Source of the DNA: Acanthochromis polyacanthus
Lineage: Eukaryota; Chordata; Actinopteri; Pomacentridae
Assembly (NCBI RefSeq): GCF_021347895.1
Contig: NC_067119.1
Coordinates: 6,274,534 to 6,338,533 of the forward strand
Length of the DNA: 64,000 nt
Reading direction: 5' to 3'
The notes under the pieces were generated by a model. It had not been told where the DNA came from, made no database searches, and saw only the letters and a list, made by a program, of their open reading frames with translations. Every line of letters begins with the position of its first letter. The first letter of the stretch is position 1. Made by a program: the position numbers and the translations under genes. Positions 23,330 to 36,600 of this stretch are shown here, piece by piece.

Positions 23330-24696
23330 AGATCCGATAAAACTTTATTGTTGATCGAAAAAGCGTTTTTTTTCCCACGTCACACGTCAATCAGCGTCGA
23401 CAGGAAATGAGCTCTAGTTTTCAATCAACTAAACGTGAAGACGGCAAAGCTGCACTTCAAAGCAGCCGGACGTTCAGAAGAGCTGAGACGACTTCACCCA
23501 AATATCTGCACGTTAGCCAAGAGATGCTAGTTAGCCTTTTGTTAATGCCACAGCTAACAAACACACAGCGGTAAAAATAATACCCAGAATATTCAGCTTT
23601 GTAAACATAAAAGAACAGCCTCATAACTTGTTAAATATTTGCCTTTTCTAAGACTTCCCCAGTAGAGAAAGGTAGCTTAGCTTAAAGACTGAAAACACAA
23701 GGAGCTACGTTAGCTTATTTCAAGTGCACTAATTAGCACATAACACTCTAAAAACTGCTTTTTTTTTTTTTTTTTTTAGGTTTTTGTGTAACAGTAGCTT
23801 TGTGGAATTTCCACCCTTTGCATTGTTTTGGCACTTGGATTTTAGTTTTGATGGTAATTTGTTAATTTTTAAGCAATAAAGGTGAATTTTGTCACCTGCA
23901 GGCAGCGCTAGGCTAACAGTTTCCCTTCGTTTTCAGTCTTTATGCTACCCTAAGCTAATCGCCTGTCGTTCAAGCATACTAAACAACTGTTCCTTTGATA
24001 ATTCTACATTCTGAACCCCAGCTGGATGATACGTTCATCAAATATTGATATCGATATTGCGATAAGAGACTAGATATAGAAGCACATTTAAATATATAAT
24101 CCAGTCTAGTATTTTTGGTTTTCATACATTGTGATATAACTTTCCTGAACTCTCTGTGAGAAATAAACTTATTTAGGAAACGTTTTGATTCATATTGTCA
24201 GTATTTCCCTGAATCTGAAGCTGCTTTATGCACAAATTGTTAGAGTGGATCATGAATCATATCCAAATACTGACAATAAATCTAGTTTTTCCTTCGTTTT
24301 TCTCTCCATTTAAAAAAAAAAAGAGAGGTTAAAATGATTAACTTTGCATCAATAGTCCACTTAGTGGACACTGTGGAAAGTCAGTTTTTGAACATGAGAT
24401 GATTCAAGTTGTCTATTAATACCCAGCCAGGTGCCTTTTTCACATAGAGTGCAGACTTTCACTTTAAAACCACCAATAAACACGATATGAAACCAGGAAA
24501 TGAGATAAATGGTTTTCTTGGTGTTTTTAATCGGAATAAAAACCTGCAACATGCGGCTCTCAGCGGCACACATTTGGAAACTTAAAGTAATTAAAATAAC
24601 CTGCACAGTTCAAGACTCCAAGGATCTTTCATGACGTTTGAAATCAAAAAGTGCTTTTCTTTCTGCGGCGTCAGTTTTTACTCTTCTGGTTTGGGA
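23330..24696 (-). other. rufy3: rufy3 3' UTR with polyadenylation signal
   Basis: The minus-strand sequence after the rufy3 stop (24699-24697) runs non-coding to an AATAAA at 23349-23344, so transcripts should end near 23325-23330. It contains A/T runs and a GATA-like AT-rich part around 24000-24320. No other gene is seen in it. Confidence 0.65.
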
Positions 24697-27600
24697 TCAT
24701 GTCGGTGTGGAGGCGTATTGCTGGAGCAGCTGGGAGTAGCAGGAGCTGCAGACCGTCTCTGGGAGGATGGAGGAGGGAAGAGGAAGCTCGTTGGACACAC
24801 AACTCTCACAGAAAACACCGCTGCAGTTCTTACACTGTTTCTAGAGACACAAAGACACACAGCTGTGAAGGACAGAGGAGTCTTCAGCTGACAGGTGGAT
24901 GAACTTCTCAAGAAAACTCTGATGTTGGTTTAAGAGGAAATCGGCAAATATTTTGAATAATTAAAAAATATCTTTGATTTGAATCTCTGAAGCTGTCTGG
25001 GTGACCCCAAACTTTTGAACGGTAGAGTAGGTCAACTTTAACTAATGTAGAGCAACTTTAATATAGAGCAACTTTAACTCATTTAGAGCAACTTTAGCTA
25101 AAATAGAGCAACTCTAAATAATGTAGAGCAACTTTAAGTAAGGTAGAGCAACTTTAACTCATTTTTGAGCAACTTTAACTTATGTAGAACAACTTTAAAT
25201 AATGTAGAGCAACTTAAACTAAAATGGAGCAACTTTAGCTAATATAGGATTTGAAGGATATTTCCAGATCTGTTTTGGGTTATGTAACCACAAATCATAG
25301 AAGTGTTATACTATTGACGTTAAAGTGATTAGTTTCCACCTGTATTGCTAAGTATTGCTTGAAATGGACTAAATTTTTTGTCAGAGGATGAAATTTCTTC
25401 CATTTTCGGACAGAAGCATGAGACCCGCTGATTTATCGAGTCTTACTTCCTCAGTTGTTGCCATTTTGTCCTGCGAACCATCTCTAGCACCGTGTGGTAA
25501 CAACTACTTGACTTTTTTCTTCCTAAAAGCACCTGACTTTGTCCTGCTCATGAGAAATGTGGCGCCTGAACTGATTCGGACGTGAAGATAGCAGAAAAAT
25601 TTGACCTAAATGAATTGAATAGGGAGAAAAAATAAGCTGATTTCATTGTCGATTCTATAAAAAGATGTTACAATTGACTGTTTTATTACCTTTTATTAAA
25701 ATTTGAGTTTAAATGTATAAAAATGACATACAGGAGGCTACAACAGCAACAGGCAATGTGATGTTTTGAGACACTTTAGTAAATATTTCAGTAAATGTAT
25801 GACAGCTCAAATCCTGTTCACTATTTGAAACAACCTAAATGTTGGTGAGAAATGTGAAAATAATCCGTACCTTTGTCTTCAGGAGGGAGTCGTTCTGTTC
25901 ACACATCGTACACATCGATGGCTCGCTGATCTCCAGGAACGGCTCGTCCTGAAGGATAACAGTAATCTGGCATTAATTCAATAAATCACTGGATAATTGG
26001 TTGTAAATTAACTTGTTGATGAACCAGAGCAGCAGAAAAGATACAAAAGGTCAAACCTCACCTGCTCATCCTCATGATGTGACAGAGACCTTTAAAGTAG
26101 AAGTGAGACGAGACATAAAGAAGTCAACATTTTAACAAAACAAAAGAAAATTCTATAAAACTGTAGACTCTTCATTAGCCACATTCAGTCCAGTTTGATC
26201 TCAAGTGGGCCGGACCAGTGAAATCAGAGCATAATAACCGATAATTTTTCCTTTGTTCAGGTGCAAAAATGTTCAACAACTTCCACATCGCAGAGGGTCT
26301 ACAAAAGCACAAAACATTTAGTCACAGGTATCTGGAACTGAATGATATAGAATTTTACTTTATGATCAAAACGATAAAAGTCGGACAAAAAAAGGCAGAA
26401 AACAACAAAAAACAAGACAAAATATTACAAAAATGAGACACAAAATGACAAAAATGACATGAAACAAAACTAAGAGAACAAAAAATTTGACAAAAAAGCT
26501 ACGAAGCAACAAAAAAATGGAGAAATTAAACAAAAAAACAGACAAACAAGACAAAAAAAAACACAAAACGCTCCACAAAACAATGAATAAAGCAAAACAC
26601 AAAATGCCAAAAATAAGACAAAAAAACAAGCAAGACAAAAAGGAAACACAAAATGACAAAAGTCAGACACAAAAAAGACCAAAAACAACAAAAATGACAA
26701 AATATTACAAAATGAGACACAAAACCAGAAACAAAACAACAAAAAAATGAGACGAACGACATGAAACAAAACAAAAAAAGACAAAAAATTTGACATAATT
26801 ACAAATCGAAAAAAAAGCCAAATGAGACAAAAATGACAAAAGCGAGAAACAAAATGACAAAAACTAGATGAGGCAAGCGAGACAAAATAACACAAAACGA
26901 CAAAATTAAGACAAAAAACACAAGACACAAAAAGGAAACACAAAACGACAAAAACGAGAAACAAAACGACAAGTCAAACAAAACAAAAGTAAGACAAAAT
27001 ATCATGAAAATTAGACAAAAATGAAAAAAGAACAACGAGAAATCGAGTATTTTACTTTATGATCAACTTGTCATGATCAAGAAATAATTTTAAATTTATA
27101 CTTTTACAAATTTACCATCTGCACTTAATGTCTTGTCTGTAATTTTTACTCTTTACAAAGTCGTCCTGCGGGCCGGATTGGGCCTCATGTTTGACACCTC
27201 TGTTCTAAACTTACAGGCTGGAGCTCAGACTGGTTTTGTCCTCTTGTCCACTTTGGAACTGGTCATTCTCCCTTTCCACTGGTGAGGATTCTGGGAGCTG
27301 CTGCTGTTAAACATACATATTAACACAAACAGCTGCAGCTTAATGTTTGTATTGTAGCTGAAATGTGAGTCCAGACCTACCTTTGGTATGTTCTCTGGAG
27401 GTCTCTTCTCCCTCCGAGCAGCAGCAGTCTGTCTGGATGCAGCTCCAACATGATGATCAGTCCTTTGTTCTCGCTCTTTTCTCAGCTCCTGCTCCAGATT
27501 GGACCTGAAACAACAAGATCAACCCAAAACAAAGTAAATGATGCAGTCGGTAGGGTTGGAGACGGATGTTTGAGTGGAACTTCTTGAGTCTGTTTGATTT

Positions 27601-30600
27601 GTTCACCAGAAGCTGTGAGCTGCTCAGGATATCCAGGTAAACGGAGGAGTTTGGTGTCGGTATTTTCAGCCTTATCTGGCTCAGAGAACTTAAGAAAGAC
27701 TGATCCAGTCTGTCTGAACCTGAATGGAGTTTTGTTGGCTCCATGTACCTGGTCTGGACCATACCTTGTGGTCTTTTTGCAAATTGACATGTTTTACTGC
27801 TGCTGGTGAGTTTGGAGACACAGTAGTTGGTGGAATCGGAACATGTAGGCCGAGATGGAACCTCAGCTTGGAAACTTTGTGGGGATTCTTTGGGTCTTTC
27901 GTGGAACCTTTGCTTGAAGAACCAGATGGAACACTACTCTAGCCATATTTAGAATAATCGTGACGGTTCTGATCTCAGCCTTTAGTGCCTGAACCGAGTC
28001 CAACGTAGAGCAAGTGTAACTCATTTTATAGCAACTTTAACTTATTTTAGAGCAACTTTAGCTAATATAGAGCAGCTTTAGCTAATTTAGAGCAACTTTA
28101 ACTCATTTTAGAGGAACTTTAGTTAATATAGAGCAACTTTAATTTTAGAACAACTTTAGCTAATATCGAGCAACTTTAATTTTTGAGCAACTTTAATTAA
28201 TTTTAGAACAACTTTAACTAATTTTTGAGCAACTAACTAATGTAGAGCAAATTTAACTCATTTTAGAGCAACAGGAGTCTCCAGGTTGAACTGAAAGTAT
28301 CTGGGTTTGGGCGATGGAGGAACTTCTTGGTTCAGTTGGGTGGTAGAACGGGACCGTGGCTGATATGGAGTCAGGGTTTGACGGTCTTGTCGAGGGATCC
28401 TCATGAAACCTAACAGAACCATAGAGGATATGACAGTAACCCTCCTGTAGTTCTCTCAGATCTTACCTGTGTTTCCTGAGCTGCTCCACCTCCACCTGCA
28501 GACTCTCGATCTTGTCTCCAAAGTCCTGCTTGAAGAGCCGGTTGGCCTCCAGAGCCAGATCTCTCTGCTTCTCAGTCTGTTTGCATCTGGTTCGGGGTGA
28601 GCGGGTTAAAACAAAACTCATGGTAAAATAAAAACTAGATGGTTTGGAAGACAAAATAAAAACAACGCAAACGTGACAAAACGGAGTCTGAACCCAATGA
28701 GGACAACAATGGGGAGACTTTAGCCAAAGACGAAGCAGCAGCAGGCTGTTGTTTTTTATTGTTTTATTAGCCTAATGATTACTACAGTTTACACCAATGT
28801 TATGTTCACATACAGTTCAAAATTAATTCATTAATTTTGCCCTTTTCGTCTGACTTTATCTTGCTCCTTGGCCGGCCTCTGACACTCAGCAAACAACAAC
28901 AAAGCTCTTGGATATCGGTCCCTATGCATCGGATTGTTTAATTCTCTTCAGTCTCTGGAAGGAGCCGAACTCTTTGGAACAACATTACAGCAGATCCGCT
29001 AAATCCCAAATATCCACGACGTGTTTGTTGGCACATCAGTCCACACCATGCCATGTACTCGCCTCATGTTTGACTGAAAGCATTAACGGGGTCGTTTTAA
29101 GAAATGAAACTCAAAGTATAAACCCGTCAGAGAACACAAAGGTTACGGGCTGCTAGGAGGATCGACTCGGTCCACACTAAAAGCTCATGCTGAAGAGCCA
29201 CTGCAGGAGGTCGTGGGAAGAGGTTTCTTTTTATTTTTTTTAAATTTTCAACAACAAAGGAGCTTCGTACAGAAAAGATAACATCCTAGTTTGGTTATTT
29301 CTCTATTAGGCAGGGTTGTATTGAGACGTATGAAAGCGGGGAGCTACTGCTGCAGCTGGAGCAGCTTCCCTGCTGCTGAGTTCAGGTTTCTGGCCTGTTT
29401 CACCACATGTTTGTCACTGAGAGGGAGGTTTTAACAAAGGCAAATGAGGAAAAAATAATGATAATGGAAGTGGAGAGAGAAAAAAAACGACATAGATAAG
29501 TGTTTCTGTGATAAAAAAAACTATCTCTGCGGTAAATATCAAAATTGGGGATGTCCCGTTCAAGTTGTGTTTGTAACCGAACCAATCAAAGTCTTTTATA
29601 TTTACTCCGCAAAGGAACGTGGTGGAGTTATGTGACGATCAGTGTACGTTTGTCTGTCTGTCTGTTTGCTTGCAACATTACTCAAAAACAGACGGATTTG
29701 GATGAAATTTTCAGGGAAGGTCAGAAATAACACAAGTGATTAGATTTTGGCAGTGATCCATCAGAAATCATACAAGGAACAACTGATTATATTGTGGGGG
29801 TGTTTGAGTCCCATCAATTCCCATCGCCCGCTACATATTCAGGTCACGTGATCCGGTATCTGTACATAGCGTACACATGTATAACACACGCATGTACTCA
29901 GCGCAAAGTAATTTTTTATTAAAGATTTCATCCGTCAGAATTGATAGAATGTCTGAGCAGACTTGGTGGAGTACTGCGCTTCTCCTGTTTAATGTCTGCT
30001 GACACCATTTCCTTTATAACACACGCTTCAAGCAGAGTAAATTAGCTGTAGTACCGGGTTATGCCACCAGGCTTACTGTTTAATACTGTAGACATCAGAG
30101 GAGGGGTCAGTTCCATGGTGGCAAGCAGAAATCTTTGTGGGCGTTTAGCTAGTAAATGGGCACCATGAAGCTTAATGACCTCCGCCCGCTGTTTATATAT
30201 ATATATATTCTATTAAGAAGGAATAAATTAATACATTGTTTCTTAATCTCAGTGGCAAATTGAAGAGCTACTATTGTGGCCCTTATTACACGTTGTGGCT
30301 TTGCAAGCAATATTCATGCATGACCAATAAAAAAGTGCTGAATTTATATGATCATTGAATCAATTATTGATTTAAGTCTCTGTACATATTAAATATACTA
30401 TTAATGATTACAACAAATTAGGGCTGGGACTTTAACTCATTAATTTTGATTAATTAATTACAGAAAAAATAACTTGTTAAAAAAATAACACATTTAATTG
30501 CACCTTACTCAGTTCCCTAATATCTGTCATACCAGTAACACTGCTGCACACTCCAGCCCAGTAGGTGGCAGCAATGAACCTAAAGTGTGTTTTCCAGCCT

Positions 30601-33600
30601 TGAAGATTCACAGGAATCACTGTCAGCGCAGAAGAAAGTCTGGTGATGGAAGATGGGACTGCATTGAGCTTGTTGGGCGGAAAGTTTCCTTTTAAAAATC
30701 TTCCCGATGCCAGTTTGGATAAAAGCGTGATTGTGTGTAAATTGTGCCACAAAGAGTTTTCTGATCACCTCAATGTAAAACATGTTGCTGTTAGCACCAG
30801 AGCTAACGTTAGCTACAACAGTCCTGGTAACGGCTAATGGCGTAGCCATCCCATAATAGACCACTTTTCAAGACACTGGAAGTGCTTGACTTTACAAAGT
30901 CTTAAATTGTTGAATGTAATCGCTATAATTGCACTTTGAGTTTGCAGTAATCTGTGAATGTAGTAGACAGATGGAAAATGCAGATAAATATGTTATTTGA
31001 CAAAAATGTGATTAATCGCGATCAATTCATTACAAAGCCTCTAATTAATTTGATTAATTTTTTTAATTGCGTCCCACCACTTCAACACGTTTGACTGCAG
31101 ATATAAAAGGACTGGGTTTGGGTTCTTGCTGATACTGTTAAGTTAAAAACTGTCCTGATTGATTTCGGGACATCCCTAATAAAAACACATATCATGATGT
31201 ATTACACTGTCCTCACCTGGTCTCCAGCTGTTTTATGGTCCCTGACATCTGGTTTATTTTCTCCTCCAGGCGCACGATGGCTTCACTCTTCTGTTTAGAG
31301 CTGGCATCTGCACTCTGAGGGACCAAATCAAGGTTAGTTGGAGGCGACCGGAGGCAATAACTCAGTGGAAAAACTCTATTAGAGGCTTTTAGGGTTACCA
31401 CGGCAACTTCACCCTTTTCTTTCCCTAACGAGGATGCACATGAATGTCACAGGTTTGTCCTTGTTCTATTTATCCCCCCACTGACTGCAAAACATTTCAA
31501 AGCAGTGTTATTATTCCATAAGTCTTTGTACAGCGATATAATCCTAAACCAGAGGCTGATTAAAGCGCTAAAGCCTTGTTCTTGTTGACCTTCTAAGATT
31601 TGCACTAAAACCTACTTACCAGTTTAATTAATGACTTTAAATCAGTTCTTTTCTTGCTTAGGGTTGTAACTGAGCTGAACACTAAAACTGTCACCATTAG
31701 AACAGGCTACATCGAAGACGTACATTTAATGCAATACTCAATCATAGATCTATTTGTGTCTAATGATGGGGAAGTGACACTATTCAGACAATTAACTCAC
31801 ATGTTCACACAGTGTAGATTGTTTGCCAGCTTTCCCTCCTGACTTTGGCTTTTTAGTCTGTATTACATCTTTACAAATTACTGTTCTGGTGGGAAATATG
31901 TCCATATATGGTCATCTGGAGCCACTTTAACCTCAATAAACCTGCTCATAGCTGGTCAGAACCTCTGAGTTTTTACTATGCCAAGGAACGTGGTGGAGTT
32001 ATGTGACGATCGGCGTTGGTTTGTCTGTCTGTCTGTCTGTCTGTCTGTTAGCAACATTACTCAAAAACAGAATAACGGTTTTGGATGAAATTTTCAGTGA
32101 AGGTCAGAAGTGACACAAGGACCAAGTGATTAGATTTTGGCAGTGATGCAGCTTATAGTCTTATAGCTGCCTGCTGATGGTCACATGATTGTGATCCTAC
32201 TATGAATCCACCACTGAGGACTTATCAGGATTCATCCGTCAGAAATGATACAAGGAACAATTGATTAAATTGTGGGAGTGTTTTTGAGTCCCATCAATTC
32301 CTGCCGCCCGCTACATACTTGGGTCACATGATTCAGTATCCGTGCATAACGTACACATGCACATGTGTGTGCACAGTGCAAGGTCATGTTGTTTGTGGGT
32401 ACATCTACATTAAATGGACACATTCTATGGTGGTGTGATTTCTGCAACAAATTTTTTCAAGATTTCATCCTTCAGAAATCATATGACTGAGCAGCCTTTA
32501 ACATATTTCTTGTTTAAGTGAGTGCTTAAATTACATATATTGAATTAGAATTAAATTTGTGTTTAAAGCTTTCCTCTACAAACATGAAGATTGATGTGAA
32601 TTACCATTTTTTTTTAAAACGACATGCAGTAGTATTTCCAAATCAATCAGTCTCTGCTGCTTTTTTATTTAGCCTTTATTTATTTAAACAGGTAGGCTCA
32701 CTGAGTTACTAAGTCTCATTCTCAAGAGAGACCTGTCCACCACAACTGCTTACACTAGTTATGCATCGGTCATAAACCTGTCAGCATCTCTACCTGTGAC
32801 TTGTGGCTGAGCTGTTGGTTGATGGCACGAAGGTCTTCCAGCTGCTGTCTGAGCTCCACCAGAGCGTCCTGCTTCTCACAGATGTCTTTCTCCAGCATCT
32901 TCATGGACAGCTCCATCTCCTGCTTCATCCCGATCTGCACCTCCAGCTCCTTCTCCACGTCCTGCACAGAGGCCAGTCGAAACTTTAGACTTAATTTGTA
33001 CATCAGAAAAATATCAGTCTTGGTTGGGTATAACTACAGGAATCCACACCAACAACATTAAATGAATCATAAATCCAGTCTAGACATTGTTAATGTGGTA
33101 AATGACTATTCTAGCTAGAAATGTTTAATGGAATATCTCCATAGGGGTACAGAGGAACATTTCCAGCAACCATCACTCCTGTGTTCTAATGCTACATTGT
33201 GTTAGCTAATGGTGTTGAAAGACTCATTGATGATTAGAAAACCATTGTGCAGTTATGTTAGCACATGAATAAAAGTGTGAGTTTTCATGGAAAACATGAA
33301 ACTGTCTGAGTGACCCCAAACTTTTGAACGGTAGCGTACAAATCTCAACTAAAACATGACAGAAGTGTTATCTGCATGCACAGTAACCAAAACAGACTTT
33401 CTCTGCGAATAAAGAAACACTACGTTGGCATCTACTCCTCATTATTAAAGCAGAGTCACATCAAGCTGAAACGCACCAATCGAAGCAAAGTTTCCTCTTT
33501 GAGCTGCTTGCGTGTTTCACCCAGAGCCTGTCCATCTGCTGCCAAGTCGCTTCTTAATGCCTGAAAGAAAAAGAAAACAGGACTGCTTGCTTTAGCCCTT

Positions 33601-36600
33601 CAAGAATCACCTTTGTGCTCGTCTGTCAGGACATATTCCTACATTTTTTTACAAGCTGTAGTGCAATTTTTTGGAATATTTTTATTTGCTTTACATCAAT
33701 ATAACCCTTACATCCCAAATTTAATAATAGGTACTGACATATGTCTTAACTTCGACAATAAATTGCTTAAAAGTGCAATAAACATTTAGCACATATATTT
33801 AAAAATACAAAACTTGCATAGCTGTATCCCTCAAAAGTTGCACAATATCCCGTGGTCTCCTACATAAAGATTTTTGCTTTATTGTGTATTTTTACAAACC
33901 CTTCACTGCAACTAAAAAGCGCTCTGAGACTTGGTGAATGTGTGAAATGTTAGTGTAACTCCCCACATTTTATATGAAAAAAGAATGACCGATCAATCTC
34001 ATCTGGCTTCAAATCTACCGTCAATCAAAAATGAATATGCAATTGGAGCGCCCACTCTATGCTAGGCTCTATAGGGTTAACAAACTGTGTGTTGTTTAGA
34101 CATTTAATACGACCTACATATTATTTTAGGACTCTCATTTGTTATAGAAATGAGTCTGGGGCACAGTCAGACCATCTTGAGGCTTAATAATGATCATTTT
34201 CATCCGTCACAGTCTAAAAATGAGTTTCTGGATGACTTTTATGATGAAAAATAAGAACTTTTGAGCATCACTGTGAATTATAATCATTATAAAAGGAAAA
34301 AAAATAGTCTAAATTGAAGATATGTTCACCTTCCTGGACTCCAGCTGATACGAGCTCTCCTCCTTTACTCTCTCCACGTCTTCTTGTAAAGTGATGATCC
34401 TGTTATTTGCCACTGCGAGCTATGGAGACACAAAACAGCTCCGTAAGCCCAAAATAAAGAAAATACCTGCAGCAGGAGGGCTGAGGTACGTTTAGAGAAA
34501 AACACTGGTGAGGAAATGAAAGGCTCTTTGAAGCTGAGCTCCATCAGACTCACCTCTTCTGTCAGCTTTGTGTTGGACTTTTCCAGAGCGTCCACCTTCG
34601 CCTGGAGGTTATTTACTGATGCGCTGAAAACACAGACAGGAAATATGTGAGGAATTAACCTGAAGAAGAAGAAGAAGAAGAAAGAACAGAGTTGATGATC
34701 AGGACAAACCTTAAATGTCTGTTCAGCTCCTCGACGTAGTTCTTCTGGTCGAGAATCGCCGTGATCTGACCGTCGCTGAAACAAAGAGAAACATGAATTT
34801 AGCTGTTATTATACATAATCATCCCAATAATTACTAGTTTAACATTTGTTGCGGCCTCCTAAATAACATGTAATGTTTTTTATGAAACACCAGAGCACAT
34901 TTATATGTAGATTAAAAAAAAAAAAAAACAGCTGCAGAAGTTTCTGAACTATTTAAACAGAAAATCACATCAAAGAATAGCCGTTTGCTGTAAACCATGA
35001 AGACGTAAAGAACAAGCAGAAAACAGATGTTGTTTACCACCAGATAGTTAAGTGGAGCAGTTTATTGTTCATTTCTGTGATTTATCTCTGTCTATTCAGC
35101 AGGTCCTCGGTTTATGACGTCCTCAACGTAGGGCATTTTGTGGTTACGTCACCATCTCCTATAAGAAAGGCTTGTTCCATCCTTCCAATGTACACCATTT
35201 GCGACATTAAAACAAATTTTGCGCATGAACTAGTTGGCGAATACATCGTCACGTGGTGCTATATGAGGAAGACGGCTTGGTTTCTCCGGTTGTACGCCAC
35301 CTTGGATTGTGCTACATTCGCTAACTTTCTGTCCTTCACGATGGTTTCCAAGCACAATCTCTATGGAAGTGAAGTTAGATATAATAAAACGGTGGTGAGT
35401 GACAGAGGTACTTATGTACAGTATGCGAGTTCCAACTTACAGTGAAAATTGTGTTGTGTCGGGCTGTAGGTGTCCTCGGATTTCGAGGACACCTCTGTAC
35501 ATTTTATTTCTACTGCTATAAATTTAGTACTTGCCACAAAGTCTTCCACAATTATGCAAACAGAAAGCTGTGAACCGATTGTTTTAAAATGAAGATAGTG
35601 TGTAAAATAAACAACAACAACAACAACATACGGACATGTAAACAAGGTAAAAAACTTGATTTTCACCACAGGCGGCCTTTAATTTGTCAGTCTGTGAAAC
35701 ATCTGCTAAACCAGATCACAGATCAGATTAAAGCTTAAACTATGTCTAACAAATCAAATAAACAATAAATAAGGAATAAAAATTCCTCCTTTTACAGACT
35801 GCGGACAGTACAGAAACTTACTCTATTGTTCAAAAGTTTGGGGACACCCAGACAGTTTCATGTTTTCTGCGAAAACTCCCACTTTTATTGATGTGCTGGC
35901 ATAACTGCAAAAGGGTTTTCTAATCATCAATGAGCCTTTCAACACCATTAGCTAACACAATGTAGCATTAGAACACAGGAGTGATGGTTGCTGGAAATGT
36001 TCCTCTGTACCCCTATGGAGATATTCTATTAAAAATCAGCTGTTTCCAGCTAGAATAGTCATTTACCACATTAACAATGTCTAGACTGGATTTCTGATTC
36101 ATTTAGTGTTATCTTCATTGAAAAAAAACAACTGCTTTTCTTTTGAAAACAAGGACATTTCTAATTGACCCCAAACCTTTGAATGATAACAGCTGTTTAT
36201 TAACCAGGACTGTAATAAATCTGAGAAATAATGAGGAAACAGGACTCACCCCTCTGCACTCTTACTACTGTGTCCTCCGTCTTTTAGGTACATTGAGAAA
36301 TCAATCACCCCGACCTGAAAGTAGGAAAAGAAAATCAATTAACACTCCAATAGTAAAATAAAAATCAGCATGCTGCTAATGTGCATGTGTGTGTGACGTC
36401 TGCAGGTTGTCTTAATACATCACGCTAACAACAGGTTAAATGTTTTTAGCATCAAGTCAACACGAGGTTTCACTTCACAATAATCCTGGATTAGAAAGTT
36501 GATCAGAAACTGGCCCCCTGCCAGTCCTCCCAGTCATTTGGCCTCTGTCCCAGTTTAACAAGTGACAGAGGAGGAAGAAGATTCCTGAGCACTTTTAAAA

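Noticed and set aside
24631..24911. Three frames overlapping the last rufy3 exon
   Set aside because: They lie antisense or out of frame to the zinc-finger exon 24697-24840.
26366..27035. Several Phe/Cys/Leu-rich minus-strand frames and a Lys-rich plus-strand frame
   Set aside because: They arise from the A-rich satellite in rufy3 intron 15, which is nearly free of stop codons in some frames.
35065..35445. 126-codon frame in rufy3 intron 6
   Set aside because: It coincides with an interspersed repeat and shows no domain or splice context.
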